A stretch of DNA of 38,289 bases from Lindgomyces ingoldianus (taxonomy: Eukaryota; Ascomycota; Dothideomycetes; Pleosporales; Lindgomycetaceae), in the NCBI RefSeq assembly GCF_010093535.1, contig NW_022985181.1, positions 319,461 to 357,749 on the forward strand. The letters are read 5' to 3'. The notes below the pieces were generated by a model. That model searched no databases. It was not told the origin of the DNA and worked only from the letters and a program-made list of their open reading frames with translations. The translations under genes and the position numbers were made by a program. Below are positions 1 through 11,501 of the stretch, one piece after another. Within the stretch, counting starts at the first letter, position 1. Each line of letters begins with the position of its first letter.

Positions 1-116
1 TACTTTTACATATATATAATAAAAGTATTAAAAAGTAAATATCTATATTTTATATTATTAATATCTATTTTATTTAAATATAAAGCTTTTTAATTAAAAG
101 ATTTATATATTTTATA
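1..116. other. AT-rich flank, no gene
   Basis: This stretch is almost pure A/T with no usable reading frame. It ends in the TA dinucleotide at 115-116, which is the left target-site duplication of the next element. Confidence 0.6.
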
Positions 117-1216
117 ACGTACTTTACAGGCAAGTTGCTTACACACCTAAGTCGCTTACTTTTGCTAAGACTCTACTAAACTACTCTTCCTACACTAATG
201 CATTCCCCACAACACTACTTAGACGCGCTAAAAGAACATTAGATATAGCTTACACTTTAAGCTTTTAAATAAGACATAAAACTTTTAAAAAAATGTGCTG
301 TAGCTATGTGTAGAGTCCTATAAAAGACAATAAATAACTATAGCGCTAGATAACCTTTACAAGCTAATTCTACAGCTAAATTACAGACGCTAGGCAATAA
401 AAAGAAGCAGGTAATTATTAAGACTATACTTAAGCTATATGCGCAAGGAATTTCCCCTTAGATAGCATTTATAGCATTTATAGCTAATTCTTTGCGCGCT
501 AAGTGTAATCTAGGCTATGTTTACATAAACTAGCCTAGTACATTTGTAAAGCGTTATTTAGAGCTTAAAGTAACATTTAAGTGTAAGTATAACTATAAGA
601 GAGCTTTCTATAAGAGTCCTAGGGTAATTTAGAGCAGGTTTAGCCTTATAGAGAATATTAAAGCTAAGTATAGCATCTAGGATAATAACACGTATAACTT
701 TAGCAAGACAGAGTTTATAATTAGCTAAATATCTTTTAACTATACTTACGCTTAAAACTTTACTTTAAGCTTTAAATAACACTTTATAAACATACTAGGC
801 TAGTTTATGTAAACATAGCCTAGATTACGCTTAGCGCGCAAAGAATTAGCTATATTAGCTATAAATGCTATCTAAGGGGAAATTCCTTGCGCATATAGCT
901 TAAGTATAGTCTTAACAATTACCTGCTTCTTTTTATTGCCTAGCCTTTGTAATTTAGCTGTAGAATTAGCTTGTAAAAGTTATTTAGTGCTATAGTTATT
1001 TATTATTTTTTATAAAACCTTACACATAGCTATAGCACATTTTTTTAAAAGTTTTATGTCTTGTTTAAAAGCTTAGAGTGTAAGCTGTATCTAAAGTTTT
1101 TTTAGTGTGTTTAAGTAGTGTTGTGGGGAATGCATTAGTGTAGGAAGAGTGGTTTAGTAGGGTCTTAGCAAAAGTAAGCAACTTAGGTGTGTGAGCAACT
1201 CGCCTGTGAAGTATGT
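117..1216. mobile_element. Palindromic pogo/Fot1-derived element, copy 1
   Basis: The element is 1100 bp long and bounded by TA at 115-116 and 1217-1218, the target-site duplication of pogo/Tc1-type transposons. Its ends begin ACGTAC and finish GTATGT. The two halves are inverted copies: arms of about 470 bp (117-590 and 742-1216) surround a spacer of about 150 bp. Read on the plus strand, the left arm and spacer (about 400-740) give a RIP-degraded N-terminal half of a pogo/Fot1-type transposase, including motifs resembling STFVKRYLELK and NTYNFSKTEF, broken by stops. No catalytic DDE part is present, so the element is non-autonomous. The same structure and exact length recur at 4317-5416. 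Confidence 0.8.
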
Positions 1217-1218
1217 TA

Positions 1219-1399
1219 TTATAAAATTAAAGCTATTATATAAAAACCTTTTACTATATTTTAGCTTAATATATATATATAATTACTTATATTTAAAATT
1301 TCATGTTTATAGCTGTAGTAGTTATGAAAATAGAGGGAGTAGTTGTGTGTGGTGGGGTGTGCGTCAGGTGAGGCCGAGCGTCAGCTGATAAAATACAGT
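1219..1399. other. Spacer between pogo element and Copia remnant, no gene
   Basis: The first part is AT-rich. A short G/T-rich patch at about 1330-1390 differs in composition. The reading frame that crosses it shows no recognisable protein. Homology to the Copia LTR starts only at about 1400, so the outer half of that LTR is missing here. Confidence 0.5.
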
Positions 1400-1564
1400 A
1401 GGGCAAGTGCGCGAGGGACTCAGATCAGCAAAACAAAAAGCCGAGCAACACAAGTAGAGCAGAAAAAGGATTAATAAATTAATACAATTAATAATTATCC
1501 TATACATCATATTAAAACCCATTATTTATCTTAGGAAGCCTAGAAACAGTGCTTTAATCTAACA
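1400..1564 (+). repeat. Truncated 5' LTR of Copia element (family A)
   Basis: From about 1400 to 1564 this matches the inner half of the complete LTR at 8900-9220, including the shared stretch about AAAAAGCCGAGCAACAC and the end ATCTAACA. The outer half is absent, replaced by unrelated sequence. This copy has several C-to-T and G-to-A differences from the 3' LTR, as RIP would produce. The gag start codon follows 33 bp downstream. Confidence 0.75.
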
Positions 1565-1596
1565 ATTAAGAGTCTCAGTGCCTCCATTAATACAAA

Positions 1597-2340
1597 ATGG
1601 CCACACAGCCTCCTCGAGACGCGACAGTCGTCCTTCGAGACCACACCGACTACAGAGCCTGGATGATGCAGCTGCAATTGAGATGTGTAGCGCACAGCAT
1701 CTGGCCGCAAGTGGATCCTAAGTTGACCATCCAAATGATCTCTAAACTAAGAGCTCTAGAGATGCCGCTAATAGCTAAGTTTTCACCAGCCTCTAATGTT
1801 AAAACGCCTACGCACATAAACAAGCTATTAATAAGCAGTGTTAGAGCCTTTAAAAAAGCTATTAAATACTATAAGATTAAGGCTAACAAGTATAAAAGTA
1901 ATAGACATAATTATAAAAGAGAGCAATTAAGCCTTTAACAGATTATTGTCTTTATCTAGTTAACAGTTAGCCCGCATCCGCAGCGTACACGCTGTTCTCT
2001 AGATTAACTACTTAGATAGTAGATTACAAACTTTAAAGCTATAGTTAGCATTAACAACTTATTTAAACAAGAACACGTGCGCAACTAATATAATACATTT
2101 TTAAAGCTGCTAAAAAACGCAAGCACATAGAACCTGTAGCTAGCAGAGTATAATTACGCTGCCACAGAAGCAGAAACACAAAATGTTCTAGAAACAACGC
2201 AGTTTAATGCTGTTATAAAAGACTTTCTAACTACTATAAATAAAGTTGCCTCTTATTAGTTTATAACTTTTTAAGAAAGCAGACAGTTTACACTAGATAT
2301 AAATTAGAAAGAAATAATAAAGCGCTTTTAAAAACATATA
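1597..2340 (+). pseudogene. Copia family A gag, 5' part
   Basis: An ATG at 1597 opens a gag-like frame; the first 45 or so residues include DHTDYRAWMMQLQLRC, typical of the N-terminus of fungal Copia gag. This first segment (to about 1740) has normal composition. After it the frame decays into A/T-rich sequence with stops, and the open frame ends at 1938. The rest of gag continues, degraded, to the insertion point of the pogo element at 2341. Gag would form the virus-like particle; this copy is not functional. Confidence 0.7.
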
Positions 2341-3472
2341 ACGTACCTAACAGGTTGGCCGGCCACACAGGTTGGCCGGCCACTTTTGCCAAGCCCCCAC
2401 CAAACTCTACCTATCTACATAATGCCTTAACAACAACAACAGATTAAATTTTCTAAAGAACGTTAGATACAGCTTGCTCTTTAGGCTCTTAAATAAGACT
2501 TAAAACTCTCCTTACAACACGCTGCAGCTATCTATAATGTTTCTTACACAACACTAAGCAATTAACGCGCTAGACAGCCTTTACAAGCAAAATGCTAGCC
2601 TAAATTAAGGAATCTAACTAAGCTTAAAAAGAAGGTAGTTGTTAAGTACATACTTAAGCTTATTACGCGCAGATTTCCCTCTAGGCTTGCAGCTGTAGCT
2701 AATATAGCTAATTCCTTGCCTGCAGAGCGCAATCTAGGCCAGGTTAGCTTAAACTAGACTAGTATGTAGGTTAAGCACTGCCCTAAGTTTATAATAAAGT
2801 TTAATTATAAGTATAATTATAAAAAAGCGCTTTATAAGAATCTAAAGGTTATCTAGGGCTAGTTTTGCCTAGTAGCTAACATAAAAGCTAAGTACAGTAT
2901 CTTAGATAAAAACAGGTATAACTTTAACAAGTTAGGCTTTATAATAGGCTAGATATTAACTAGAGCAGTTATTATAGCTTTAGAGAAATAAGAACAGCTA
3001 AAGGTAATATAGTAAGGTAATAGAGAGTAGACACTAGTCATCTAGGGCATTAACATAATAAAGTAGGCTATAAGATTATAGAGCTTTAAGCAGTAAATAA
3101 GGCTGCTACGTAACATAGATTACATAAAAGGAAGTAAATTTAAGCAAAAAAAACCTTAATAGTTAAGAATAGGGCTTGTCTAACTGCTCTAAAGGAGTTT
3201 AGAGCGCGTAGTAATAGGAAGAAGCTAAAGACGCAGGTGCGCGCTAAAGGAGGTAAGCTAAGTTAAAGGCAATGCAGGCAGTGCAATTAGACTAGGCATA
3301 ACTTACGTACGTGTAAGCAAGTAGCAGAAGTAGACTTTAAATAATATCTTATGTTGTATTACTTTATACAGGGCTAAAGTAGGCTGTTTTGCGAGAGAAT
3401 AGGGTGGTTTTAGTGGGGGCTTGGCAAAAGTGGCCGGCCAACCCGTGTGGCCGGCCAACCTGTTAGGTACGT
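2341..3472 (+). mobile_element. Internally deleted pogo/Fot1-type transposon
   Basis: This 1132-bp element lies inside Copia gag and is flanked by TA (2339-2340 and 3473-3474). Its terminal inverted repeats are about 60 bp and nearly perfect, start ACGTACCTAACAGG, and each contains two tandem copies of a unit around GGTTGGCCGGCCAC. On the plus strand, about 2620-3010 encodes a degraded transposase N-terminal half. The frame then jumps to a C-terminal zinc-knuckle-like tail at about 3269-3316 (CRQC...HNLRTC with a stop inside). The DDE catalytic core is missing, so this is a non-autonomous deletion derivative. It is related to, but distinct from, the palindromic elements at 117 and 4317. Confidence 0.75.
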
Positions 3473-3861
3473 TAATGTTAAATTATTTAATATATATAAA
3501 AAAGTATAAAGCTACTTTTACAATAGATAACTTATTATATTTTACTAAAAGTAAGAAAACTACCTAGGGCATAAATAGAGACGCCTGTAGTGCAGAAGTT
3601 GCAATGTTAAGAAAATAAAGTAAACCTTAATATTAATGTTATTAAAAAGATAATAAGAAGTTATCTTTAAGCTAGAAACCTGCTAAAACAGGAGGCACTA
3701 AATGTTCTACATGTAGACACATCTATGCACTAAAGGACTGCTTCTATGTCTATCTAGACAGAGCACTAGACTAGTAGATGCTAAATAAGAGAGTTAAAAA
3801 GCTTATAGCATTAAAGCGTAAGCATAACTTAGAATTTTAAGGCCTACTAAGAGAGTAGTGT
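3473..3861 (+). pseudogene. Copia family A gag, zinc-knuckle part
   Basis: The Copia frame resumes after the pogo insertion. At about 3697-3760 it shows a gag zinc knuckle (CSTCRHIYALKDC) followed by a basic segment containing NKRVKKLIALKRK. Several stops break the frame. It ends where the inverted solo LTR is inserted, at the duplicated AGTGT (3857-3861). Confidence 0.65.
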
Positions 3862-4172
3862 TGTCAGATTGAAGCACTGTTTCTAGGCTTCCTGAGATGA
3901 ATGATGGGTTTGGATATGATGTATAGGATGATGATTGATTGTATTGATTTATCGATCCTTTTTCTGCTCTACTCGTGTTGCTCGGCTTTTTGTTTTGCCG
4001 ATCCGAGTCTCTCGCGCACTTGCCCTACGCGCGACCAGCTTGCAACATGCTGCAATTTGCTGCAACATGCAGCAATTTGCAGCAACATACTGTTCGAGCT
4101 TATTGCTCGTACTATGTAGCAGCTTTCGTCAAGCGTTCCTCCTGTCTTAACAGTAGGTGCGCATATCTAACA
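3862..4172 (-). repeat. Solo LTR of Copia family A, reverse orientation, with 5-bp TSD
   Basis: This is the reverse complement of the LTR at 8900-9220. It starts TGTCAGATT and ends ATCTAACA. AGTGT stands on both sides (3857-3861 and 4173-4177), a clear 5-bp target-site duplication. No internal retrotransposon sequence accompanies it, so it is a solo LTR formed by LTR-LTR recombination. It retains many CpA/TpG sites, including an array of TGCAACATGC / TGCAGCAATT words at about 4040-4095, so it has largely escaped RIP unlike its host sequence. Reading frames across it are artefacts. Confidence 0.85.
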
Positions 4173-4177
4173 AGTGT

Positions 4178-4316
4178 AGACATAATTTAAAGATACTAAC
4201 TTTAAAAAGTTTACATACACCTACACTAGAGATATAAGAAGACTAACTTAAAGGCTAGAAAGTATTAAAAATTAAAGCAGCTGCATTACTAGCTATAGTT
4301 AATTTAAACTAGAATA
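4178..4316 (+). pseudogene. Copia family A internal remnant between two insertions
   Basis: This short A/T-rich stretch lies between the solo LTR and the second palindromic element. By position it belongs to the gag-protease region of the host Copia element, but no motif is recognisable. Confidence 0.4.
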
Positions 4317-5416
4317 ACGTACTTCATGGGCGAGTTGCTCACACACCCGAGTCGCTTACTTTTGCCAAGACCCCACTAAACCACTCTTCCTACACTAATG
4401 CATTCCCCACAACACTACTTAGACGCGCTAAAAGAACATTAGATACAGCTTACACTCTAAGCTTTTAAATAAAACATAAAACTCTTAAAAAAATGTGCTA
4501 TAGCTATGTGCAGAGTCTTATAAAAGACAATAAATAACTACAGCACTAGACAACCTTTATAAGCTAATTCTACAGCTAAATCACAGAGGCTAGGCAATAA
4601 AAAGAAGCAGGTAATTGTTAAGACTATACTTAAGCTATATGCATAAGGAATTTCCCCTTAGATAGCATTTATAGCTAATATAGCTAATTCTTTGCGCGCT
4701 AAGCGTAATCTAGGCTATGTTTGCATAAACTAGCCTAGTACGTTTGTAAAGCGTTATTTAGAGCTTAAAGTAATGTTTAAGTGTAAGTATAACTATAAGA
4801 AAGCCCTCTGCAAGAGTCCTAGGGTAATTTAGGGCAGGTTTAGCCTTATAGAGAATATTAAAGCTAAGTATAGCATCTAAGATAATAACACGTACAACTT
4901 TAGCAAGATAGGGTTTATAATTAGCTAGATATCTTTTAACTATACTTGCACTTAAAACTTTACTTTAAGCTTTAAATAACACTTCACAAACGTACTAGGC
5001 TAGTTTATGCAAACATAGCCTAGATTACGCTTAGTGCGCAAAGAATTAGCTATATTAGCTATAAATGCTATCTAAGGGGAAATTCCTTGCGCATATAGCT
5101 TAAGTATAGTCTTAATAATTACCTGCTCCTTTTTATTACCTAGCCTTTATAATTTAGCTGTAGAATTAGCTTATAAAGGTTATCTAGCGCTGTAGTTATT
5201 TATTATTTTTTATAAAACCTTATATATAGCTACAGCATATTTCTTTAAGAGTTTTATGTCTTATTTAAAAGCTTAGAGCGTAAGCTGTATCTAACATTCT
5301 TTTAGCACGTCTAAGTAGTGTTGTGGGGAATGCATTAGTGTAGGAAGGGTGGTTTAGTGGGGTCTTAGCAAAAGTGAGCAACTCAGGTGTGTAAGCAACT
5401 CGCCCATAAAGTACGT
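4317..5416. mobile_element. Palindromic pogo/Fot1-derived element, copy 2
   Basis: This is a second copy of the element at 117-1216 with exactly the same length (1100 bp), flanked by TA (4315-4316 and 5417-5418). It has the same inverted arms of about 470 bp and the same central spacer. The terminal subrepeats, GAGTTGCTCAC and GAGTCGCTTAC, are better preserved here. The degraded transposase N-terminal frame is again seen on the plus strand in the left half and again, inverted, in the right half. Many differences from copy 1 are transitions of the RIP type at different sites, so the two copies mutated independently. Confidence 0.8.
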
Positions 5417-8400
5417 TAAATATTTACTAAAAAAATTATTTATTCTTAACTTAAGCTTAACATGCTATATTATAAATAATTTTAATTAAATCTATAACTA
5501 TTATTTACTAACACTAAAAGACTTTATCTAGTCTAAAAACTCTTACATATAAATTTAAGGCTATAGATTAAGTACACTAAGCTTAAAATGTAAGCATAAA
5601 ATACATAGTTAAGTATACAGTCTTGTACTACATAACATTACACTATGCCTAGACGTGTTGTGCAACCTAGTCTTGTTCTACCTACTATAATAAAGAGAAA
5701 TCTAGTAGGACACATAAGCAGAGCTAACTGCTTTAAAGGCTTTAAACAGAATAATAATTAAAGATCTTATAAAGATTTATAGCTAATAGGTGTTAGAGTA
5801 CTATCTACTATAAAAAGGCTTATATTATATATATATAATTAACATAAGAACTAAACATAGTCTATAAAAGGCATTTATAGAGCTATAGCATAAGCGTCTT
5901 AGACACCTTAGACTAGCTACACTTTAACACCTTATATAGTAAGCTAAAGAGGTGTAAATTAAAGGAATTATAATAGTTTAATATAACTTTTATAGTAGAG
6001 CTAAGATAAAATAATAAATTAGCTGCGCACTATAAATTAGTAATAGTAGACCTAGTAAAAGACTATTAATTAATTTTTATGTATATAAAGCATAAAGCAT
6101 TATAAAAAAGTAGAGTTAAATGCTAATTACTAATAAGTATTCTAGCCTTTAGTAAGACCTCTACTTTAAAAATAATAGGCTTACTAAATTAATTATTAAA
6201 GCTTTTATAATCTTTATTTTTTTTTTAAAGAACTATTATAACATTACTATAAAAGTTATTAAAGCTAATAATAAAATTATAACAGTAAAACTAAAAGTAG
6301 AATGCTAGCTAGTATTACATAGAATAACTATTAAGCTTTTAGCACTAGATACACAAGCCTAGAACAGAGAAGCTAAACGCTTAAAAGGTGTAAATAAGAA
6401 GAAGTTATAGGCTATGCAACTAGATGCTAACCTACTATAGAATATATAGCTATACATTACTAGAGCTAGCGTATACCTATATAATTAACTACTAAACTAT
6501 GCTAATAACTAAAAGACACTATATAAGATCTTCTTTATATAAGTAGGTTTAAATAATAAAGTTATTATGTTAATTTAAAAGCTAAGTTTTACACATTTAA
6601 AAGCCTATAGCTATAAAGCATTTATAATAACTAATAATATGCCTTAGAATAAATCTAAGCTATAAAGGCTAGACCTAAAGGCGTAGATTAGATATCTAGT
6701 TAGGTACTAATTATTAAACATTTACTGCGTATAGATACTACTGCTAGTAAAAGTAATTTATATATATAATGTTATTTTTAATAAACACTTAATTTTTAGC
6801 AGTAAGCTTAAAGACTTAATAGATAACCTTATACATAACATAGTAAAAAAAATTACTATATATATTAGAATAATTAAGCTTCTAACACCTAGTTATTAGC
6901 TAAAGATAAAGTTGTTCTATAAAGACAACACTATAGATAATACATTAAATTTTAACAAAGTAGACCTACTAGGCTACTATTAAGAAAGAAAAGTTAGAGA
7001 TAACTATCTGTCTTTTTTAAATACTCTGCTACCTACAGCATTACTTATGCAGTTAATAGCTAGAGCTGCACTAAAGCTAAGCTAAATAAAGTCTTTAAAG
7101 ACTGTACTATAAGCTGTAGCCTTTATAGCTAGCATAAAATTTAAAAGTGTAGAAAAGCATAGTAGTAAGACGCTAGATAAAGCAGCATTAATAAAAATGC
7201 TATTTAAAAAAAAACACTTTATAAAAGCTAGCTACTACTTTTACTATTAACTTAAAAGTAACTAGAGAAGCACTCTTTATATAAAATGTTTAAAGTAGCA
7301 GAAAGAACGCACTTAAATAGTTATTAGATAATAAAATCCTAGATAGAGGTCTAGATAAAGCTAATTAAGGCAGCTAAACAGTAGATTCTAGATTATATGT
7401 AGGTGTACACTTATAAGCTTAATAAGTACTATAAATTATAAAGATATAAGGCGCAACTAGTAGTCTACAGTAATTAATAAAAAAACATTACTACATTAGA
7501 TACCTACGCTGCTACCCTAGCAGAACGCTTATTTTAAATGCTAATAGTAATATCTGCACACTTTAACCTAGAGCTTAAATAATATAATGTAACTAACACG
7601 TTTATATATGCAGCAATTAACTGTAATATCTACATGCAAATGCTAAAAGGCTATTTAAAACTAAGTACAATACTAAAGCTTTAAAAGGCACTATATAGCC
7701 TATAAATTTCTTTTCTACTCTAGTAACACTATTTTATAATAACCTTTAAAGTCCTTAGGTTTTTAGCTATTTTACATAAACTCTACTACATAATAAAAGC
7801 TAGAATATTTGTTTTTTTTATGTAGACAACTTTATTATTATGTACAGAAAAGGCTCTAAAGTAGATGCACAGCGTGTAGTAGACTAGTTATAAGAGAAGT
7901 ATACCCTAATAAAAGGCAAGGACCTATAATAGTTTTTAAGAGTTAAGATTATTAAAGACTAATAGTAATAAATAATTTAGCTGTTATAAGCCTTATATAT
8001 TAATAAAAGAGCTAGGCTAGCTAACAGAAAAGACCTGCAGCACGCTACACCTATAAGTAGGATTAAACTTATGCTGTAATCTAGCTCTGCAACCCTATTA
8101 AAAGTAAATTAATATTAGTAAAAGATTAGATCTCTGCTCTTTATAGCAGTTACTATAAAACTAGACATTACCTTAGCTATATCACGCCTTACACTGTTTC
8201 TTACAAATCCTGTATCTAACTATTAGGATGCAGCTAATTAAGTTATCCTGTACCTCTATGCAACACAGACGTACGCACTCTAATTAAAAGAAGAAGACTA
8301 CCTTATAGTAGCAAGCAATGCATTATTTGTAGATAATACACTAGATAAAAAAAGCTCTTAGGGCTATGTTATTTAACTATTTAGCAGATAGATTACATAG

Positions 8401-8899
8401 TAAGTAAATAAATAAGATATAGTTATAATATTAATAACAGAAGTAGAATTACTTACACTGTTTTTAGTTGCTAAGAAAGCTATGTTTATAAAAATGCTTT
8501 TTAACAAACTGTAAGTTAAGCTGCCTAATTTAACTATTATAATTTAGTGTAATAACAAGTAGACAATCTAACTAGTAAATAAAAAGATATCTTAACTTTA
8601 AACTAAGCTCTAACATGTTAACATCTATAACTACTAGCTCTAACAGGAAGTCTCTTAACAAACAATTAAGGTTGTCTATGTCCCCTCTAGTAAGATGCTT
8701 GCAGATAGACTTACTAAAGCGCTTCTAGCTAGCAAATAGCTAAGCTTTCTTTAGCAAATTTAGCTAGTTAACGTTAGGGAGAGGATAGTTAGTTAGGAAG
8801 CAGATATAGAAGAGATTAAAGCAAGAATAGAAGCCCTAGAAGCATACTAAGGTTGCGCAATTAGGAACCAGCTTAAAGCATGTCTAAGCTAAGGGGGTG
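5417..8899 (+). pseudogene. Copia family A pol relic (integrase, RT, RNase H)
   Basis: Fragments of a Copia polyprotein follow in the canonical order on the plus strand, all interrupted by stops. The C-terminal part of integrase lies at about 6360-6800 (motifs like LKAYGCKAF and RLDLKAWIRYLV). Reverse transcriptase lies at about 7490-7960, with a degraded catalytic box YVDN where YVDD is expected, the Asp-to-Asn change fitting a G-to-A RIP mutation. RNase H lies at about 8220-8780 (STTEAELLTL; YVPSSKMLADRLTKAL). A purine-rich tract, AAGGGGGTG, at 8891-8899 directly precedes the 3' LTR and fits the plus-strand primer site. The element cannot encode a working polyprotein. Confidence 0.8.
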
Positions 8900-9220
8900 T
8901 GTCAGATATGCGCACCTACTGTCAAGACAGGAGGAACGTTTGACAAAAGCTGCTACATAGTACAAGCAATAAGCTTAAACAGTATGTTGCTGCAAATTGC
9001 AGCATTTTGCAGCATTTTGCAGCAAATTGCAGCATGTTGCAATCTAGTTGCGCATAGGGCAAGTGCGCGAGGGGCTTGGATCAGCAAAACAAAAAGCCGA
9101 GCAACACGAGTAGAGCAGAAAAAGAATTGATAAATTAATACAATCAATCATCATCCTATACATCATATCAAAACCCATCATTCATCCCAGGAAGCCTAGA
9201 AACAGTGCTTCAATCTAACA
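8900..9220 (+). repeat. 3' LTR of Copia family A
   Basis: This 321-bp LTR starts TGTCAGATATGCGCACC and ends CAATCTAACA. It matches the inverted solo LTR at 3862-4172, the truncated 5' LTR at 1400-1564 and the LTR start at 38265. It follows the polypurine tract directly. It contains an array of TTGCAGCAAA / TTTGCAGCA words at about 8985-9040 and keeps many CpA sites, in contrast to the internal region. Confidence 0.85.
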
Positions 9221-11223
9221 ATAGTGCTGTAGGTATCTACTTAGCGGCTTTTTCTTTTTAAAGGATATTTTAAAAGAAATTCTATTAGTTTTCTTTATTT
9301 AAAACACTATAATAGACCTTAGTAATATCTAATATTACTCTATATGTTTTTGCATTATTGTTAATAAGTACCTCTTAATATAGTATTTTATAATACTAGT
9401 GTTTATAATCTGCTCTACATTTCTAGCACTAGCCTTTCTAGAACTGTTAGGCAAGCTTTTTTACTAGTGTGCCTGTTATAGGTTGCACTAAAAAGAATCT
9501 TTCTTCTTTCTTTTTTATGTTTTATATATAGCTTACAACCTGTGTTAAGTAACATAGTCTTTTATAAACTATAGCTTCTTTTAGCGCTAAATTAATGTTA
9601 TAGTTATCTTAGACTTCTACTTTCTAATAATTTATAAGGTAATTTGTTAGTTTATAGTTTACTTTACATTTCTAATAAAGTCTTTTATTTAGCTTATTAT
9701 AGATTTTATTTATAGTTTAGCCTTTTTTCATACTTATAGATTTTATTACTAGTCCTAAATTTTTATTTTTTAATTTTCTAAAGTCTAAGCATTGTTAATA
9801 AAAGTAGCCTACTTTTTTATAATTTAGGTAGGCTTTATTCGAAACTCTCTTCTTCTGTTCCTTTATTAGTAGTAGCCTATTACCTTTTTTTAAAAGTCTG
9901 TTCTTCTTTTAGGAGGTGCCTTATATGTGTTTTATGTAGCTTAGATCTATTGGCTTTTTATTATAGTAAGGTGTTTTTTTCTTCCTAAGTGCTAGCTTAG
10001 GCTTCTAAGGTGTTCTACTAAGTCTTTTTTTACACTTATATTTTCTATAATAGTTATTATAAGTTGCTACTTAATAAATTTTTTTAAAGTAGTTAGCGTT
10101 TTATTATATGTAAATTTATCTTTAATTATTTTTTTAAGTTCTTTATAAAACATTTTGTAAAAGGTCTTCTAGTCTGTCTATTTATAAATAGCTAACTATT
10201 TATAGAATTATGTAGTGTAATGTTGCATAGTTTCTTTTCTTTACTATAAGATGTTTGCTTTATCTACTACTATCTTTTCTTTATCTATAAGCTTATAGAT
10301 TATAGTAAAGGCTTCTTTAAAAAAGTTTATACTACTAAACACTTTTTTTATTTTAGAAAAAACTATGTAGCTATTTACTTTAAAGTTTATCTAGTTATTA
10401 GTATAGAGTTAGAACTAGATTATAGGTAGCTTATTAAGGTAAAGTCTTATCTATAAGATTATTTCCTTATATAATTAAAACACTTCTTAGTTAGATTACA
10501 TATACAGATAGCATTATGTAAAGAAAGGCCTAAGATTCTTTAAATTTTTAGTAAAAAGTTTTAGTAAAAATAGCCTTAAGGTTGTCTTAGCTATAATACT
10601 TATTTTTTTTTAGAAGAAGTTTTAAAGCTTTGTAAGTTCTAGCTATAAGGCTTAAATTTATAAGTTTATAGTTTATAATCTTTCTTAAGTTTATGCTAAC
10701 TATAATAACATCTACCTTAGATTTATTACTTTAAGTTTATGTAATTTATTTTATATGTTATTTAATTACTTAGTTATAGCTTCTTTATTTAGTGTTAGAG
10801 CTTAGCTTATTTTTAAAAGAGTAGTGCTAATTATTTCTATATTAGTAGTAGTTTGTTAAGAATTTATTCTTTATTAGAAGGTAGTAATTAATGTTATAAT
10901 TTTTACTTTAGAAAAGTAGTTTCTAAAGTACACTAGGCTAGAAAAAAAGGTAGAGGTTTTAAAAAAAGAAGAGGCTAGGCTACTAACAAATGTACAGTCT
11001 GTGTAGCCTTAGTTCTAGGGATAGAAGGGGTAGGCTAACTATAATTTACCCTTTAACAGCAGTATAAAGTGCTTAGGTTAAACAGTTCCTATAGAACAAA
11101 ATAGAGGTATATATAGTGTAAAATATATAATTAGAATTACTTTTATTAAAAAGTAGCAATGCTAATTAGTTTATGTAATAATAACTAAACTAAACTTTAA
11201 TTATACCTTTCTAATAATAGTTA
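9221..11223 (-). pseudogene. Degraded minus-strand LTR-retrotransposon gag region
   Basis: About 2 kb of A/T-rich, T-biased sequence with no intact frame. The segment at about 10870-10960, read on the minus strand, resembles 27420-27480 at the start of the Gypsy relic (shared words around AAAAATTATAACATTAATTACTAC). This suggests a related element in reverse orientation, cut at 9220 by the Copia element. No enzymatic motif is recognisable, so the family assignment is tentative. Confidence 0.45.
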
Positions 11224-11501
11224 TAATCCAGACTATATACATAGGGTCCTAGAGGTTAATTGTTGTTGCGCGTTGTAAGCGCTTAACTACTGTAGCGCGC
11301 ATTAGCGCTTATAGCGCTTAACTGTCTCTTCCCTATAAGACACTACACTTAGCTGTGCACTAGTCTAATAAGTCTGTCTATTTGTTGTCTGTTAGGTCCT
11401 GTGACCTGACAGGTAGAGTGACAAGAGAGTTCTAGCCTTGCCTGTCCAAACAGTAGGGCATCTGTAGATGGTATCTTACAGTCTAATCGTGGGTTGTAAC
11501 A
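11224..11501 (-). repeat. Possible LTR of the minus-strand relic
   Basis: This patch has higher GC than its surroundings, with GCGC-rich words near 11270-11320. Read on the minus strand it starts TGTTACAACCC at 11501, a typical LTR beginning. The inner boundary is not clear and no second copy is in the window. It would be the 5' LTR of the minus-strand relic to its left. Confidence 0.35.

Noticed and set aside
1191..1388. 65-codon open frame at the end of the first pogo element
   Set aside because: It crosses the transposon end, the TA duplication and low-complexity sequence, and the peptide resembles nothing known.
3901..4190. Three overlapping 71-72 codon plus-strand frames
   Set aside because: They lie within or across the reverse solo LTR and translate its repeat words; the same sequence elsewhere gives other frames.
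8897..9147. Open frames on both strands in the 3' LTR
   Set aside because: LTR sequence; the minus-strand frame is the counterpart of the one seen in the solo LTR.
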